A stretch of DNA of 64,000 nucleotides from Candidatus Ulvibacter alkanivorans (GTDB lineage Bacteria > Bacteroidota > Bacteroidia > Flavobacteriales > Flavobacteriaceae): NCBI RefSeq assembly GCF_003333325.1, contig NZ_QOLC01000098.1, positions 1-64,000 on the forward strand, read 5' to 3'. The number at the start of each line of letters is the position of its first letter. Within the stretch, counting starts at the first letter, position 1. Below the pieces are notes generated by a model. The model ran no database searches and was not told the DNA's origin. It was given only the letters and a program-made list of their open reading frames with translations. The translations under genes were made by a program, and so were the position numbers. Shown piece by piece: positions 1 through 9,508 of this stretch.

Positions 1-1060
1 ATGTTGGCAGGCATGATCGCACCAACTCCTCCCTCAGCATCAGCCTGAGAGGTGTGATAGGTCAAATCTACATTGACCAACGTACCCAAAATCTCCGAAT
101 CCTTACTCGTTAAATCAAACTCCTCAACACCATCCTGATCATTGTCACAAATAAAATAATCAGAAATAGGATCTGAAATCTCAGGAGATTGGTTGACTCG
201 CAGTATAAGTTCAACGATATTAAAACAATCCGGACTGTTTATATTTTCCACACGTGCAAAAACCGAATCTTGACCGGCTACTCCATTAGTATAAGTGGTA
301 GGGTTCGCAATTGCAATTGTTCCTGCTTGTGCTAACGCAAATGTTTCGTAATAGATAACAACTGCGTTTGGATCACCACCGGTGATCTCGTTATCCTTTG
401 TGGTTAGGTCGAATTCTGCAAACCCGTCATATGGAATGTCATCACATATTTCATAAGGTGTTGGCACATTAGCATTTGGAGCCACAAAAATAGTTACGAC
501 AAAACTATCGGTCGCAAAACAAGCTCCAGGACTCATTGTATTCTCCACTCGTACGAAAATTGTTTCCGAAGGAGCCGCTACATCATAAGGTGTAGGCAAT
601 GGATTTGCTCCTGAATCAGCTTCCATTTGAGAATTATGATAGGTCACTGTAAACTGAGATGCCGGCTGTCCGTTAAGCGCTTCAGCATCCTTTAACAAAG
701 GTAAGTTTAAAGATACGAATCCGTCAGAATCTTCATCACAAAGATCATCAATGTCGGTCATTGGACCTGCGGTTGCAGGTTCAAATCTTATAAAGAACGA
801 ATTTGTATCGAAACAGTTACCCGATAAATCTTCAATTCGCACAAATATCTCTTCCTGAGGTGGTGTCGCTATTGGATACGCATTGTCGGGAGTGATAGGT
901 GCATTCCCGGTACCGGCGTCTGCTGCAGAATTGTGATACGTAATATTGAATTGCGCCGAATTCTGAGCTCCTAGAACTACAGGATTATTTAGCGTCAGAT
1001 CGAATATGCCCATATTGGTACCATCGTCACATTGGAACAGATCGTCAGGCTGATTGGCTA
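1..1060 (-). repeat. Tandem ~98-residue protein repeats (about 295 nt period)
   Basis: Four copies of an acidic Cys-Asp motif (YFICDNDQDG, YEICDDIPYDG, DLCDEDSDG, FQCDDGTNMG) are encoded with their Cys codons near 148, 445, 739 and 1030. That is a spacing of 291-297 nt. Each is followed by FDLT-like residues and, about 40 residues later, by TYHxSxxDA. The copies are diverged at DNA level, so the array is old. It continues past the window edge. Confidence 0.75.
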
Positions 1061-2297
1061 CCGGTTGTGGAAAAAAGTTGATTTCTATACTATCTGAAAT
1101 AAGACAAGTAGGATCTGCCGGATCAAAGGCTTCAACTGTATAAGTTCCCGAATTTGGAGCCGTAACCGTAAATGTAAAATCGTCTATTGTACTAGGTCCT
1201 TGCGACACTCCGTTATAGAACCACTCATAAGAAATACCCGGCATTCCGGCATCAGCGTTTAACACTATATCCGAATCGTCACAAGTATCAATGTCCGGCC
1301 CAAGATCAACGCTAAAAGGCGCCACAGAGCTCACATTCACATCATCGGTAAGTACAACAACATCTCCGTTACAAGTATTCGTATAGGTAACACGGGCAGT
1401 AAATGTTTCGGTCCCGGATACACATACATTTAATGTAGGTGAAGTACCAATAACAGTTCCCGTAGAGTCTAACCATTCAAAAACATATGTTGGAGGTCCT
1501 ACAGGACTAAAGCTCCAAGCTTCATTGTTCGTTGTCCATGGTGAATCGGAAGTGTTTCTTCCCGGTGGTACATAAGCAGTATCTCCTGCATCATTTTGGA
1601 TACCTACAGCTGCATTTCCACTATTCCAAGTCGTACATACAGGCTTATCCTGAATGTAGATCTCAATTACATTAGAAAATTCATAGAACACGGCCATATG
1701 GGTCGCGGTCAAGTTATTACAACTAAAATAGGGTACGTTAAAGTATGAAACCACTAAAACGCGGTTTGGGAAAGTCCCTAGCACTTCATACCCAATCTCT
1801 TCGGTAGTTCCCACCGATGGATCGATATCGTGCACAGGTGTAAACACATTGGCTTCTCCTAGTGTTGGATTGGTATTATTGGGAAGGTTCTCAGAGAAAG
1901 ACCAACCGTTGGAAGTATCTCCCGGATCCACGTCAAATCGAAGTACTCCGTTCGAGCCAACTTGAAATTCGGTTTCCAAGTTTCCGAAGAAACAAAAATC
2001 GAAAGGCAAATTATCGACTACCGACCAGCGATCGTCTTGATTTGGGTTCAATTGGTTCGCCAATCCGTCAAATGGAAAGGGAGGATTGTAAGGCACAGCA
2101 TCCACTGTGTAATTCGAGCCGGAAGTATCGAATGTCTCTAAAAAGGTCGCTGTAATATTTGTACAACTACCTGAAGTACAGTCGATTGTTACATCGGGTC
2201 CGGCATCAACAAAGAGTGAACCTGGACCTTGTGCCAAGGCTAGAAATGGAACAATAAGTAGGATTACTAAGGCAATGTAGGGGGAATTTTTCTTCAT
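1..2297 (-). CDS. Secreted multidomain repeat protein, cut by left window edge
   Basis: The gene runs off the left edge, so only about 765 N-terminal residues are visible. The start is the ATG read leftward from 2297, followed by a signal peptide (MKKN, then the hydrophobic stretch ILLIVPFLALA). Residues 25-320 form a Cys- and aromatic-rich region. Around 320-400 comes an Ig/PKD-like segment (LGPDIDTCDDSDIVL, then YEWFYNG). After that, four repeats of about 98 residues each carry a CDxDxDG...FDLT motif and a TYHNSxxxA motif. In flavobacteria this layout is normal for cell-surface proteins ending in a type IX secretion (type B) sorting domain, but that end is outside the window. The ligand is unknown; adhesion is a guess. 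Confidence 0.8.
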   Translation of the reverse strand, partial: MKKNSPYIALVILLIVPFLALAQGPGSLFVDAGPDVTIDCTSGSCTNITATFLETFDTSGSNYTVDAVPYNPPFPFDGLANQLNPNQDDRWSVVDNLPFDFCFFGNLETEFQVGSNGVLRFDVDPGDTSNGWSFSENLPNNTNPTLGEANVFTPVHDIDPSVGTTEEIGYEVLGTFPNRVLVVSYFNVPYFSCNNLTATHMAVFYEFSNVIEIYIQDKPVCTTWNSGNAAVGIQNDAGDTAYVPPGRNTSDSPWTTNNEAWSFSPVGPPTYVFEWLDSTGTVIGTSPTLNVCVSGTETFTARVTYTNTCNGDVVVLTDDVNVSSVAPFSVDLGPDIDTCDDSDIVLNADAGMPGISYEWFYNGVSQGPSTIDDFTFTVTAPNSGTYTVEAFDPADPTCLISDSIEINFFPQPVANQPDDLFQCDDGTNMGIFDLTLNNPVVLGAQNSAQFNITYHNSAADAGTGNAPITPDNAYPIATPPQEEIFVRIEDLSGNCFDTNSFFIRFEPATAGPMTDIDDLCDEDSDGFVSLNLPLLKDAEALNGQPASQFTVTYHNSQMEADSGANPLPTPYDVAAPSETIFVRVENTMSPGACFATDSFVVTIFVAPNANVPTPYEICDDIPYDGFAEFDLTTKDNEITGGDPNAVVIYYETFALAQAGTIAIANPTTYTNGVAGQDSVFARVENINSPDCFNIVELILRVNQSPEISDPISDYFICDNDQDGVEEFDLTSKDSEILGTLVNVDLTYHTSQADAEGGVGAIMPAN

Positions 2298-2401
2298 AAT
2301 TCATAGGTATGTGCGCGAAATTTAAGAATTTTTTATGAAATCGGTATAACATTGCCTTTAAAAATAGTGACACCATTTTTTCATGGCATATCACGAATCC
2401 G

Positions 2402-2409
2402 TATCTTTG
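2402..2409 (+). promoter_or_regulatory. Bacteroidetes -7 element (TATCTTTG) of folE
   Basis: TATCTTTG matches the TAnnTTTG -7 consensus of the Bacteroidetes primary sigma factor. Transcription would begin near 2415. That lies after the upstream in-frame ATG at 2383 and before the ATG at 2443, so it decides the folE start. No clear -33 TTG was seen. Confidence 0.6.
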
Positions 2410-2442
2410 CAGCCTGTATGTAACAATACACACTTAATAATT

Positions 2443-3120
2443 ATGGATTTAGAGAAACAATTAAAGGAAATAGAAGCATTGGGAAATGACCATGTTGGTA
2501 CTGCAACCGACACGCCCTTAAGAACAGATGCTTTTGACCTTAGCGATATAGAAAAAATTGCGAGCATCAAAGAGGATGTAAAAAGTATAATGCACACCTT
2601 AGGGCTTGACCTCACAGATGACAGTTTGAAAGGAACCCCTACACGTGTAGCCAAGATGTTCGTGCAAGAAATCTTCGGTGGTCTTCATCCCGATCGCAAA
2701 CCTAAGGCTTCTACTTTCGACAATAAATACAAGTATGGTGAGATGTTGGTAGAAAAGAACATCACACTATACTCTACTTGCGAACACCACTTATTACCTA
2801 TCGTTGGAAAGGCTCATATCGCCTATATTTCGAACGGCACGGTGGTAGGCCTTAGTAAAATGAACCGCGTGGTCGACTACTTCGCAAAAAGACCACAGGT
2901 TCAAGAACGTTTAACGATGCAGATCGTAAAAGAATTACAACAAGTATTGAATACAGACGATGTTGCCTGCGTGATCGATGCCAAGCATCTTTGCGTCAAT
3001 TCGCGAGGAATTCGCGATATAGACAGCAGCACGGTAACGAGTGAGTTTGGCGGTAAATTCAAGGAGCCTGAAACGCGCCGAGAATTTTTGGACTACATCA
3101 ATCTCGATACCGATTTTTAA
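2443..3120 (+). CDS. folE: GTP cyclohydrolase I (type I)
   Basis: The enzyme converts GTP to 7,8-dihydroneopterin triphosphate, the first step towards tetrahydrofolate and, in some bacteria, tetrahydrobiopterin or queuosine. It has 225 residues, the usual family length. The zinc site is visible: Cys113 and His116 in STCEHHLLP and Cys184 in [10 protein letters not shown]. The C-terminal SRGIRD...TSEFGG signature is complete. The ATG at 2443 was chosen because the protein then begins MDLEKQL and the -7 promoter element at 2402-2409 lies between it and the upstream in-frame ATG. cysS follows after 20 nt, so the two are probably co-transcribed. Confidence 0.95.
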   Translation: MDLEKQLKEIEALGNDHVGTATDTPLRTDAFDLSDIEKIASIKEDVKSIMHTLGLDLTDDSLKGTPTRVAKMFVQEIFGGLHPDRKPKASTFDNKYKYGEMLVEKNITLYSTCEHHLLPIVGKAHIAYISNGTVVGLSKMNRVVDYFAKRPQVQERLTMQIVKELQQVLNTDDVACVIDAKHLCVNSRGIRDIDSSTVTSEFGGKFKEPETRREFLDYINLDTDF

Positions 3121-3140
3121 TACTTATTTCTGAAACACTC

Positions 3141-4625
3141 ATGAAATTATTCGAACAGCAGGAACTCACGATTTATAATTCCCTTACGAAGTCTAAAGAA
3201 AAATTTACTCCTATAAATGAAGGAGCAATTGGCATGTATGTGTGTGGACCCACGGTATACAGCAACGTACACTTAGGAAACTGTCGTACATTCTTGTCGT
3301 TCGATTTGGTGTTTCGTTATCTAAAGCATTTGGGATTTAAAGTTCGCTATGTTCGGAATATTACCGATGCCGGTCATTTAGAGAATGATGGCGAGAGCGG
3401 CGATGACCCTATCTTAAAGAAAGCGCGTATCGAACAACTCGAACCTATGGAAGTGGTTCAAAAATACACGGTCGATTTCCATACAACTATGGATAAGTTC
3501 AATGCATTATCTCCAAGTATCGAACCAACAGCAACAGGACACATCTTCGAACAAATTGCTATTGTGGAGTCTATTATTGCTGAAGGATATGCCTACGTAA
3601 AAAATGGCTCGGTTTATTTTGATGTTATGAAGTTTAATGAGGATAATGCTTACGGCAAATTAAGTGGTAGGAATCTCGAAGACATGATCACCAATACACG
3701 AGAACTTGCCGCTCAAAGTGAAAAGAAGAATCCACAAGATTTTGCACTGTGGAAAAAAGCTGAGCCCCAACATATTATGCGTTGGCCTTCACCTTGGAGT
3801 GATGGTTTTCCGGGTTGGCATCTCGAATGTACTGCGATGAGCACAAAATACTTGGGCAACCAGTTCGATATTCATGGCGGTGGAATGGACCTTAAATTTC
3901 CACACCACGAATGTGAGATCGCTCAAGCAGAAGCATCTAACAAACAATCGCCGGTTAATTACTGGATGCACGCCAATATGCTAACGCTGAACGGTAAGAA
4001 AATGTCTAAATCGACCGGGAATTTTATCCTCCCAAATGAGATGTTCACCGGTGACAACAATATTCTTAGTAAGGCCTTCTCTCCTACTGTGACAAAATTC
4101 TTTATGTATCAGGCACATTACAGAAGCATACTCGATTTTTCGAATGATGCACTGGTCGCTTCAGAAAAAGGATTTAACCGACTCATGGATTCGTATAGTA
4201 GTATCGATGGTTTAATTACTTCGGAAAAAAGCACAGTAGACGTTGCGGCTTGGCGACAATCATGTTATGATGCCATGAACGACGATTTTAACAGCCCTAT
4301 TTTGATCGCGCAGTTATTTGAAGCTACCAAATGGATCAATGGGCTGAAAGAGGGTACTGAAGCAATTTCAGAAAAAGACAAAACGCTTTTAAAGACTACT
4401 ATGCATGATTTTATCTTTGAGGTGCTAGGGCTTACCGATACGATAAATGAAACTTCAGAAGACGGGAACAAACTAAGTAGTGCGGTAGAATTACTAATCG
4501 AACTTCGAGATCAGGCTCGAGCCAACAAGGACTTCACTACTAGTGATCGTATTCGCGATGCCTTGCAAGAGGTGGGTATTCAATTGAAAGACGGAAAAGA
4601 AGGGACGACCTACTCATTACATTAA
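3141..4625 (+). CDS. cysS: Cysteinyl-tRNA synthetase
   Basis: A class I aminoacyl-tRNA synthetase charging tRNA-Cys in the cytoplasm; 494 residues. The N-terminal [15 protein letters not shown] holds the zinc-binding Cys35 and the HIGH-type motif (HLGN, residues 44-47). GWHLECTAM and the HHECEIAQ segment supply the remaining zinc ligands. KMSKS is at about residues 286-290 ([10 protein letters not shown]). The C-terminal DALR-like and anticodon-binding region is intact. It sits between folE and yidD in a forward run with very short spacers. Confidence 0.97.
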   Translation: MKLFEQQELTIYNSLTKSKEKFTPINEGAIGMYVCGPTVYSNVHLGNCRTFLSFDLVFRYLKHLGFKVRYVRNITDAGHLENDGESGDDPILKKARIEQLEPMEVVQKYTVDFHTTMDKFNALSPSIEPTATGHIFEQIAIVESIIAEGYAYVKNGSVYFDVMKFNEDNAYGKLSGRNLEDMITNTRELAAQSEKKNPQDFALWKKAEPQHIMRWPSPWSDGFPGWHLECTAMSTKYLGNQFDIHGGGMDLKFPHHECEIAQAEASNKQSPVNYWMHANMLTLNGKKMSKSTGNFILPNEMFTGDNNILSKAFSPTVTKFFMYQAHYRSILDFSNDALVASEKGFNRLMDSYSSIDGLITSEKSTVDVAAWRQSCYDAMNDDFNSPILIAQLFEATKWINGLKEGTEAISEKDKTLLKTTMHDFIFEVLGLTDTINETSEDGNKLSSAVELLIELRDQARANKDFTTSDRIRDALQEVGIQLKDGKEGTTYSLH

Positions 4626-4627
4626 GG

Positions 4628-4873
4628 TTGAAAAAGATACTTACATACCCTTTTATTTTGTTGGTACGTTTTTATCAAATCGTTATTTCTCCTCTTACAC
4701 CCTCCACATGTCGCTATACACCAACATGCTCACATTACACGGTTGAGGCACTTCAAAAACACGGGCTTTTTAAAGGGGGATGGTTAGCAGTAAAAAGAAT
4801 TGGCAGTTGTCATCCTTGGGGCGGTTCCGGTTACGATCCCGTACCCGAAAATGATGAAAAACCAACAAGTTAG
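4628..4873 (+). CDS. yidD: Membrane protein insertion efficiency factor YidD
   Basis: A small inner-membrane-associated protein that assists YidC-dependent membrane protein insertion. It has 81 residues and the family core: [16 protein letters not shown], then [11 protein letters not shown], then [15 protein letters not shown]. The three conserved Cys and the PWGGxGxDPVP end are present. The start is a TTG codon only 2 nt after the cysS stop; no ATG upstream keeps the conserved N-terminal hydrophobic helix. It is probably translated by coupling to cysS. Confidence 0.93.
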   Translation: MKKILTYPFILLVRFYQIVISPLTPSTCRYTPTCSHYTVEALQKHGLFKGGWLAVKRIGSCHPWGGSGYDPVPENDEKPTS

Positions 4874-4967
4874 CACCTACTTTTGCATCTACTTCGGAAA
4901 AGTAAGAAAGTGGTCGATGCTCGCGGGAGGTATTTTGTTATCTTTACCTCGTCTATAAAAACACAGT

Positions 4968-5789
4968 ATGCACTATTTAAGTTTTGTTTGGGATCCTTCG
5001 GAAGGAATCGATCTTGGTTTTTTTATTATTCGTTATTACAGCTTGATGTTTGTGATCGCCTTTGTCTTAGGGTGGTTTATCATGAAACGTATCTTTAAGA
5101 ATGAAGGCGAATCCTTAGAGAAATTAGATAGTTTGTTTATTTATATGGTCGTAGCTACCTTGGTTGGGGCCCGCTTAGGACATGTGTTATTCTACCAATC
5201 GGAATTGATCACACAAGACCCACTATCCATTTTTCTACCCATACAAACCAAACCGGAATTTGAATTTACAGGCTTTCAAGGATTAGCGAGTCATGGAGCG
5301 GCTATCGCCATTATAATCGCGATGTTCATTTACAGTAAAAGGGTATTAAAGAAACCCGTACTTTGGATCTTAGACCGTATTATTATCGCTGTGGCCTGTG
5401 GCGGAATTTTCGTTCGAATTGGCAACTTTATAAATTCAGAAATCATTGGCAAACCAACAGGCAGTGATTATGGCGTCATCTTTAAACAATTAGGAGAAGA
5501 TTTTCCACGCCATCCTGCACAATTGTACGAATCGGCAGGGTATATCATCGTATTCCTTATCGTCTGGTTTATATATTGGAAAACGAACAAAAGGAACTAC
5601 TTAGGATATCTTTTTGGTGTCTTCTTGGTATTGCTTTGGCTGGTACGCTTTTTGGTAGAATTTGTAAAAGAAGCACAAGTAGAAGAACGTGCCGAATGGG
5701 CACTGAATACCGGACAGTGGCTAAGTATTCCGTTTATACTAATAGGAATTTATTTAATGGTACGTGCTTCCAAAAAACATTATGTATAA
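4968..5789 (+). CDS. lgt: Prolipoprotein diacylglyceryl transferase
   Basis: Lgt transfers diacylglycerol from phosphatidylglycerol to the lipobox Cys of prolipoproteins, the first step of lipoprotein maturation in the inner membrane. It has 273 residues and about seven membrane segments. Conserved signatures visible are GARLGHVLFY, LASHGAA, RIGNFINSEIIGKP (about residue 152) and HPAQLYES (about residue 180). The next gene, a DUF192 lipoprotein and so a probable substrate, starts directly after the stop codon. Confidence 0.96.
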   Translation: MHYLSFVWDPSEGIDLGFFIIRYYSLMFVIAFVLGWFIMKRIFKNEGESLEKLDSLFIYMVVATLVGARLGHVLFYQSELITQDPLSIFLPIQTKPEFEFTGFQGLASHGAAIAIIIAMFIYSKRVLKKPVLWILDRIIIAVACGGIFVRIGNFINSEIIGKPTGSDYGVIFKQLGEDFPRHPAQLYESAGYIIVFLIVWFIYWKTNKRNYLGYLFGVFLVLLWLVRFLVEFVKEAQVEERAEWALNTGQWLSIPFILIGIYLMVRASKKHYV

Positions 5790-6287
5790 ATGAAGAAACT
5801 AATAATTTCGGCTGCAGTCGCAGCTCTATGTTGCGGTGTTATAAGCTGTAAAGACAAGCAGCAAGAACGCCCCGTACTAACCAAAGAGGTAACTTTTACT
5901 AAAGAAGGGGAACTTACCCTTAAAAAAGCACAAACCGATTCGATCGTCGCGCAACTTGATATTGAGATCGCAGATGATGCCTATGAAACCGAAACGGGCT
6001 TGATGTATCGAAAATCGATGCCAAACAACCAAGGCATGTTATTTATTTTCGACGAGGAACTTACCCGTGGATTTTATATGAAGAACACCGAGTTTTCGAT
6101 AGATATAATTTTCTTTAACAAAGACAAGGAGATCGTAAATATTCAAAAAAATGCCAAGCCTTTCGACCCTACATCTTTACCTTCGGAAGGACCCGCGCAG
6201 TATGTATTAGAAGTTAACGCAGGCTTAAGTGATGCATGGGGCTTGGAAAAGGGTGATTATATAACTTGGACCAATACTTCAGAATAA
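5790..6287 (+). CDS. DUF192 domain lipoprotein
   Basis: Lipoprotein of 165 residues with a signal peptide ending at Cys20 (GVISC). Residues 60-160 form a DUF192 domain: ETGLMYRKSMPNNQGMLF, RGFYMKNTEFSIDIIF, then YVLEVNAG. DUF192 proteins are small beta-rich extracytoplasmic proteins whose biochemical role is not settled. The ATG follows the lgt stop with no gap, and a strong bidirectional hairpin terminator follows, so this is the last gene of the folE-lgt run. Confidence 0.88.
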   Translation: MKKLIISAAVAALCCGVISCKDKQQERPVLTKEVTFTKEGELTLKKAQTDSIVAQLDIEIADDAYETETGLMYRKSMPNNQGMLFIFDEELTRGFYMKNTEFSIDIIFFNKDKEIVNIQKNAKPFDPTSLPSEGPAQYVLEVNAGLSDAWGLEKGDYITWTNTSE

Positions 6288-6305
6288 AAATTAAAAGTTA
6301 GACAT

Positions 6306-6345
6306 AAAAAAAAACGCCGGATCAGATGACCCGGCGTTTTTTTTT
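6306..6345. terminator. Bidirectional intrinsic terminator between DUF192 gene and secDF
   Basis: A run of A, the stem ACGCCGG (6314-6320), a 10-nt loop and CCGGCGT (6331-6337) are followed by a run of T. The symmetric A/T tracts let it end both the forward lgt-DUF192 transcript and the reverse secDF transcript. Confidence 0.9.
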
Positions 6346-6361
6346 ATTTCCGAAGAACTGC

Positions 6362-9300
6362 TTATTTAACAGCTTCTTCTAATTCTTCTTCTTTCTTTTC
6401 TGAAAGATCGATTCCTCTTTTTCTAACTGTATCGTAGAACACCGGCGTTGCGATGAACAACGATGAGTAGGTACCTACAAGTACACCAACGATCAATGCG
6501 AAAATAAGTCCGCGAATCGATTCTGCACCAATAAAGAAGATACACAACAATACGATCAATGTCGTGATCGAAGTATTCAAGGTTCGACTTAAGGTGCTGT
6601 TTAATGCACTGTTGATTATACGGTTCATTTTCCAACTGCTGTGTTCGTTAAAGAATTCTCGAATCCTATCGAATACAACCACCGTATCGTTCAAGGAATA
6701 ACCAATAACGGTCAAGATCGCAGCAATAAATGACTGGTCGATCTCCATACTAAACGGCATGATATTGTGTGTAAGGGAGAAGATTCCCAATACGATCAAC
6801 ACATCGTGGAATACGGCGGCTACCGCACCCAAACTGAACTGCCATCTTCTAAATCGAAGGAGGATGTATAAGAATACCACGATTAAGGAACCTAATACGG
6901 CCCAGAACGATGCTTTTTTAATATCATCGGCAATGGTTGGACTTACTTTATAATATTCCATTCGACCAGCAACCTTGCTATCGTCATCTTCTTTAAAGTC
7001 TTCGAAGGTCATACCGGATGGCAAGTAAGGTTTTAATCCGTCATACAACATTTGTTCGATCTCATTATCAACCTCAGTTCCGCTTTCTTCAACTTTGTAT
7101 TTTGTAGTAATCTTTAATTGATTGTCCCCACCGTAGGTTTTCGCTTCGGCACTTCCATACACTTCAATTAGGTCATTTTGCACATTAAGTGCGTTTACGT
7201 CCTTGTCGAATCGAACAGTATATGTACGTCCACCAACGAAATCAACCCCTTGGTTAAGACCAACAGTAAATAAAGAACCAATACTCAATACCAATAAGAT
7301 ACCTGAAATCACGTAGGCTATTTTACGCTTTCCGAGGAAATTGATATTTACATTCTTGAACAAGTTCTTGGTAACAGCCGTAGAACATGGTAATGATTTT
7401 CCGTTTTTAGTATAGCTATCGATGAACAGACGCGTAATAAAGATCGCTGTAAACAATGAGGTTGCAATACCAATCAATAAGGTCGTTGCGAATCCTTTAA
7501 TAGGACCCGTTCCGAAGACCAATAAAATAAGACCTGTAAGACCGGTTGTAATGTTCGCATCGAGAATTGATGACAAGGCATTATTAAATCCGTCCTTGAT
7601 AGCGTCTTTTTGTGCTTTTCCTTTGGCAAGTTCTTCGCGAATTCGCTCAAAAATAAGCACGTTCGCATCGACCGAAATACCAATCGTCAATACGATACCT
7701 GCAATACCAGGTAGCGTTAATACTGCACCTAGACCAGCAAGGATTCCGAAGATAAACACAATATTCACCACAAGAGCCACATCGGCAAACAAACCGGCTC
7801 TACCGTAGTAGAAGATCATCCATATTAGCACAAAGCCTAAGGCAATTGCAAACGATAAAATACCACTATTGATCGCTTCTTGACCTAAGGTTGGTCCTAC
7901 TACTTCCGCCTGAATAATATCGGCAGAAGCAGGTAACTTACCTGCACGTAATACATTTGCAAGATCTTGACCTTCGGTAATGGTAAAATCTCCAGAGATC
8001 TGACTTCTTCCTCCGGCGATAGGACCTGTGGTCACACCAGGAGCAGAATATACGATGTCGTCAAGAACAATTGCGATCTGACTTTGGTTGTTGTAGGCCT
8101 TTCCGGTCATGTCTTCCCAGATACGTGCTCCAACTCCATTCATTTGCATATCGACTACCACGCGACCTACTTGGTCGAAGCTTTGCTGTGCATCTACAAC
8201 GACACCACCACCTAATGGCGGTTCGGCGTCACGATTTTCAACACGTAAAGCATATAGACTTGTAAGTTCTTCTTCTAATTCTTCATTGTATTCTGAAAGG
8301 CCCCATACAAACTTTGTATAGCGCTGATCGTTTGGAAGTAATGATCGTACTTCCGGCATACGTAAATAACTATTGATCTTAGCTGTGTCCTGGACCGCAA
8401 AGGTTGCCAATACAGGTTGACCCGGTGCTCCGGGTGATACCATCAACGAAAAGATCGGGTTTGCAACTTCTGCATCTAGTGACGCATCTTCTGCATCTTC
8501 TCCGTCTAACAGTGCGTTGATCTCTTCATCTTCAGTTTGCGTAGAATCTTGTGCTACTTCTTCCTGAGTTTCTTCTTTTACTAAATTTTTTAGTTTTTGG
8601 TCTGCCTCAAATAAAAAGTTTTGGATCTCATCGAACTTATACACTTCCCAAAATTCCAATTGAGCAGTACTAGTTACTAAGTTAACCACACGCTCTACAT
8701 CTTTTGCTCCAGGCAGTTCGACCAAGATACGGGCCGAATTTCCTAAACGCTGAATGTTTGGTTGTGTTACTCCAAACTTATCGATACGCTTTCTAAGCAC
8801 TTCGAAAGCCGAGGTAATAGACTCATCTATTTTTCTTGAAATAATTGGCTGTACTTCTTCATTGGTCATTGAAGAATTAATATCCTCTTCTAAATTCTTA
8901 TTAAAAAAGATATTTGAAGAAGCTAGTTTATTTTCACCCGGCAATTCTTCAAAAGCCTGAAAAAACAACTCTAGGTAGGTTTCTTGCGAATTTTTCTGAA
9001 GCTCTTCTGCATTTTGTAATGCTTGATTAAACGCAGGATCCTTGGTATTGTTTGCCAACCCTCTTAGGATGTCCTGAACAGACACCTGAAGAATCACGTT
9101 CACACCACCTTTAAGATCGAGCCCTTTGTTTAATTCTTTTTCTTTTGCAGTCTTGTAATCGATTCCCAGCAAGATTTCTTCTCCACTAATCGAATCGAGG
9201 TATCTAGCCTCGGCTGCCGCCCGCGCATCGGGCTGAGTTTCAGGATATGCATTCTTTGCAAACGCCTTTGCATCATCTTCTACCTTGTTTGCGATATATG

Positions 9301-9373
9301 TAAACGATAATTGGTACAAACTTACCAATCCGAAGAGGATCGCAAATACTGTAATGAGTCCTTTATTTTGCAT
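6362..9373 (-). CDS. secDF: Fused protein-export membrane protein SecDF
   Basis: Proton-driven accessory of the SecYEG translocon, with SecD and SecF in one chain of 1003 residues as is usual in Bacteroidota. The N-terminal SecD half has LDLKGGVNVILQV near residue 85, a large periplasmic P1 region and GISVDANVLIFERIREE. The SecF half has GVDFVGGRTYTVRF and SLNDTVVVFDRIREF. A 16-residue longer reading from 9421 is rejected, because the protein family begins at MQNKGLITVF and a promoter with -33 and -7 elements overlaps that extension. An acidic low-complexity insert (about residues 270-310) sits in the SecD periplasmic region. Confidence 0.96.
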   Translation of the reverse strand: MQNKGLITVFAILFGLVSLYQLSFTYIANKVEDDAKAFAKNAYPETQPDARAAAEARYLDSISGEEILLGIDYKTAKEKELNKGLDLKGGVNVILQVSVQDILRGLANNTKDPAFNQALQNAEELQKNSQETYLELFFQAFEELPGENKLASSNIFFNKNLEEDINSSMTNEEVQPIISRKIDESITSAFEVLRKRIDKFGVTQPNIQRLGNSARILVELPGAKDVERVVNLVTSTAQLEFWEVYKFDEIQNFLFEADQKLKNLVKEETQEEVAQDSTQTEDEEINALLDGEDAEDASLDAEVANPIFSLMVSPGAPGQPVLATFAVQDTAKINSYLRMPEVRSLLPNDQRYTKFVWGLSEYNEELEEELTSLYALRVENRDAEPPLGGGVVVDAQQSFDQVGRVVVDMQMNGVGARIWEDMTGKAYNNQSQIAIVLDDIVYSAPGVTTGPIAGGRSQISGDFTITEGQDLANVLRAGKLPASADIIQAEVVGPTLGQEAINSGILSFAIALGFVLIWMIFYYGRAGLFADVALVVNIVFIFGILAGLGAVLTLPGIAGIVLTIGISVDANVLIFERIREELAKGKAQKDAIKDGFNNALSSILDANITTGLTGLILLVFGTGPIKGFATTLLIGIATSLFTAIFITRLFIDSYTKNGKSLPCSTAVTKNLFKNVNINFLGKRKIAYVISGILLVLSIGSLFTVGLNQGVDFVGGRTYTVRFDKDVNALNVQNDLIEVYGSAEAKTYGGDNQLKITTKYKVEESGTEVDNEIEQMLYDGLKPYLPSGMTFEDFKEDDDSKVAGRMEYYKVSPTIADDIKKASFWAVLGSLIVVFLYILLRFRRWQFSLGAVAAVFHDVLIVLGIFSLTHNIMPFSMEIDQSFIAAILTVIGYSLNDTVVVFDRIREFFNEHSSWKMNRIINSALNSTLSRTLNTSITTLIVLLCIFFIGAESIRGLIFALIVGVLVGTYSSLFIATPVFYDTVRKRGIDLSEKKEEELEEAVK

Positions 9374-9404
9374 GCTAGCTTGTTTAGATAATTTTAAAAA
9401 CGTG

Positions 9405-9435
9405 CAAATATAGGTTTTCAAAAAGGAAATGACAA
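9405..9435 (-). promoter_or_regulatory. secDF promoter: -33 TTG, 20-nt spacer, -7 TATATTTG
   Basis: Read on the minus strand, TTG (9433-9435) is followed after 20 nt by TATATTTG (9405-9412). This is a full match to the Bacteroidetes primary promoter. The predicted start of transcription, near 9398, supports the ATG at 9373 as the secDF start. Confidence 0.75.
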
Positions 9436-9460
9436 TTATTTTCTTTTGAAAAGTTTAACA

Positions 9461-9488
9461 AAAAAAGGCCGCACAAGGCGGCCTTTTT
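9461..9488 (-). terminator. Intrinsic terminator after mdh
   Basis: The perfect stem GGCCGC (9467-9472) / GCGGCC (9478-9483) with a 5-nt loop is flanked by A- and T-runs. It lies between the mdh stop and the secDF promoter. Confidence 0.85.
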
Positions 9489-9508
9489 CAATATGATAAG
9501 AATGACTG

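Noticed and set aside
1862..2155. Forward ORF of 97 residues opposite the large repeat protein
   Set aside because: Antisense shadow of a gene with a signal peptide and clear domains.
2383..2442. Longer start for folE adding about 20 residues
   Set aside because: The -7 box at 2402-2409 lies inside this stretch, and the family starts at the later Met.
4878..4946. Promoter boxes TACTTTTG and TATCTTTA before lgt
   Set aside because: Both resemble -7 boxes, but neither has a -33 TTG at the right distance, and the gene is in line with yidD.
7422..7808. Forward ORF of 128 residues inside secDF
   Set aside because: Antisense shadow; the opposite strand encodes conserved SecD membrane helices.
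9374..9421. Longer start for secDF adding 16 residues
   Set aside because: It overlaps the -33/-7 promoter (9405-9435), and the family begins MQNKGL.
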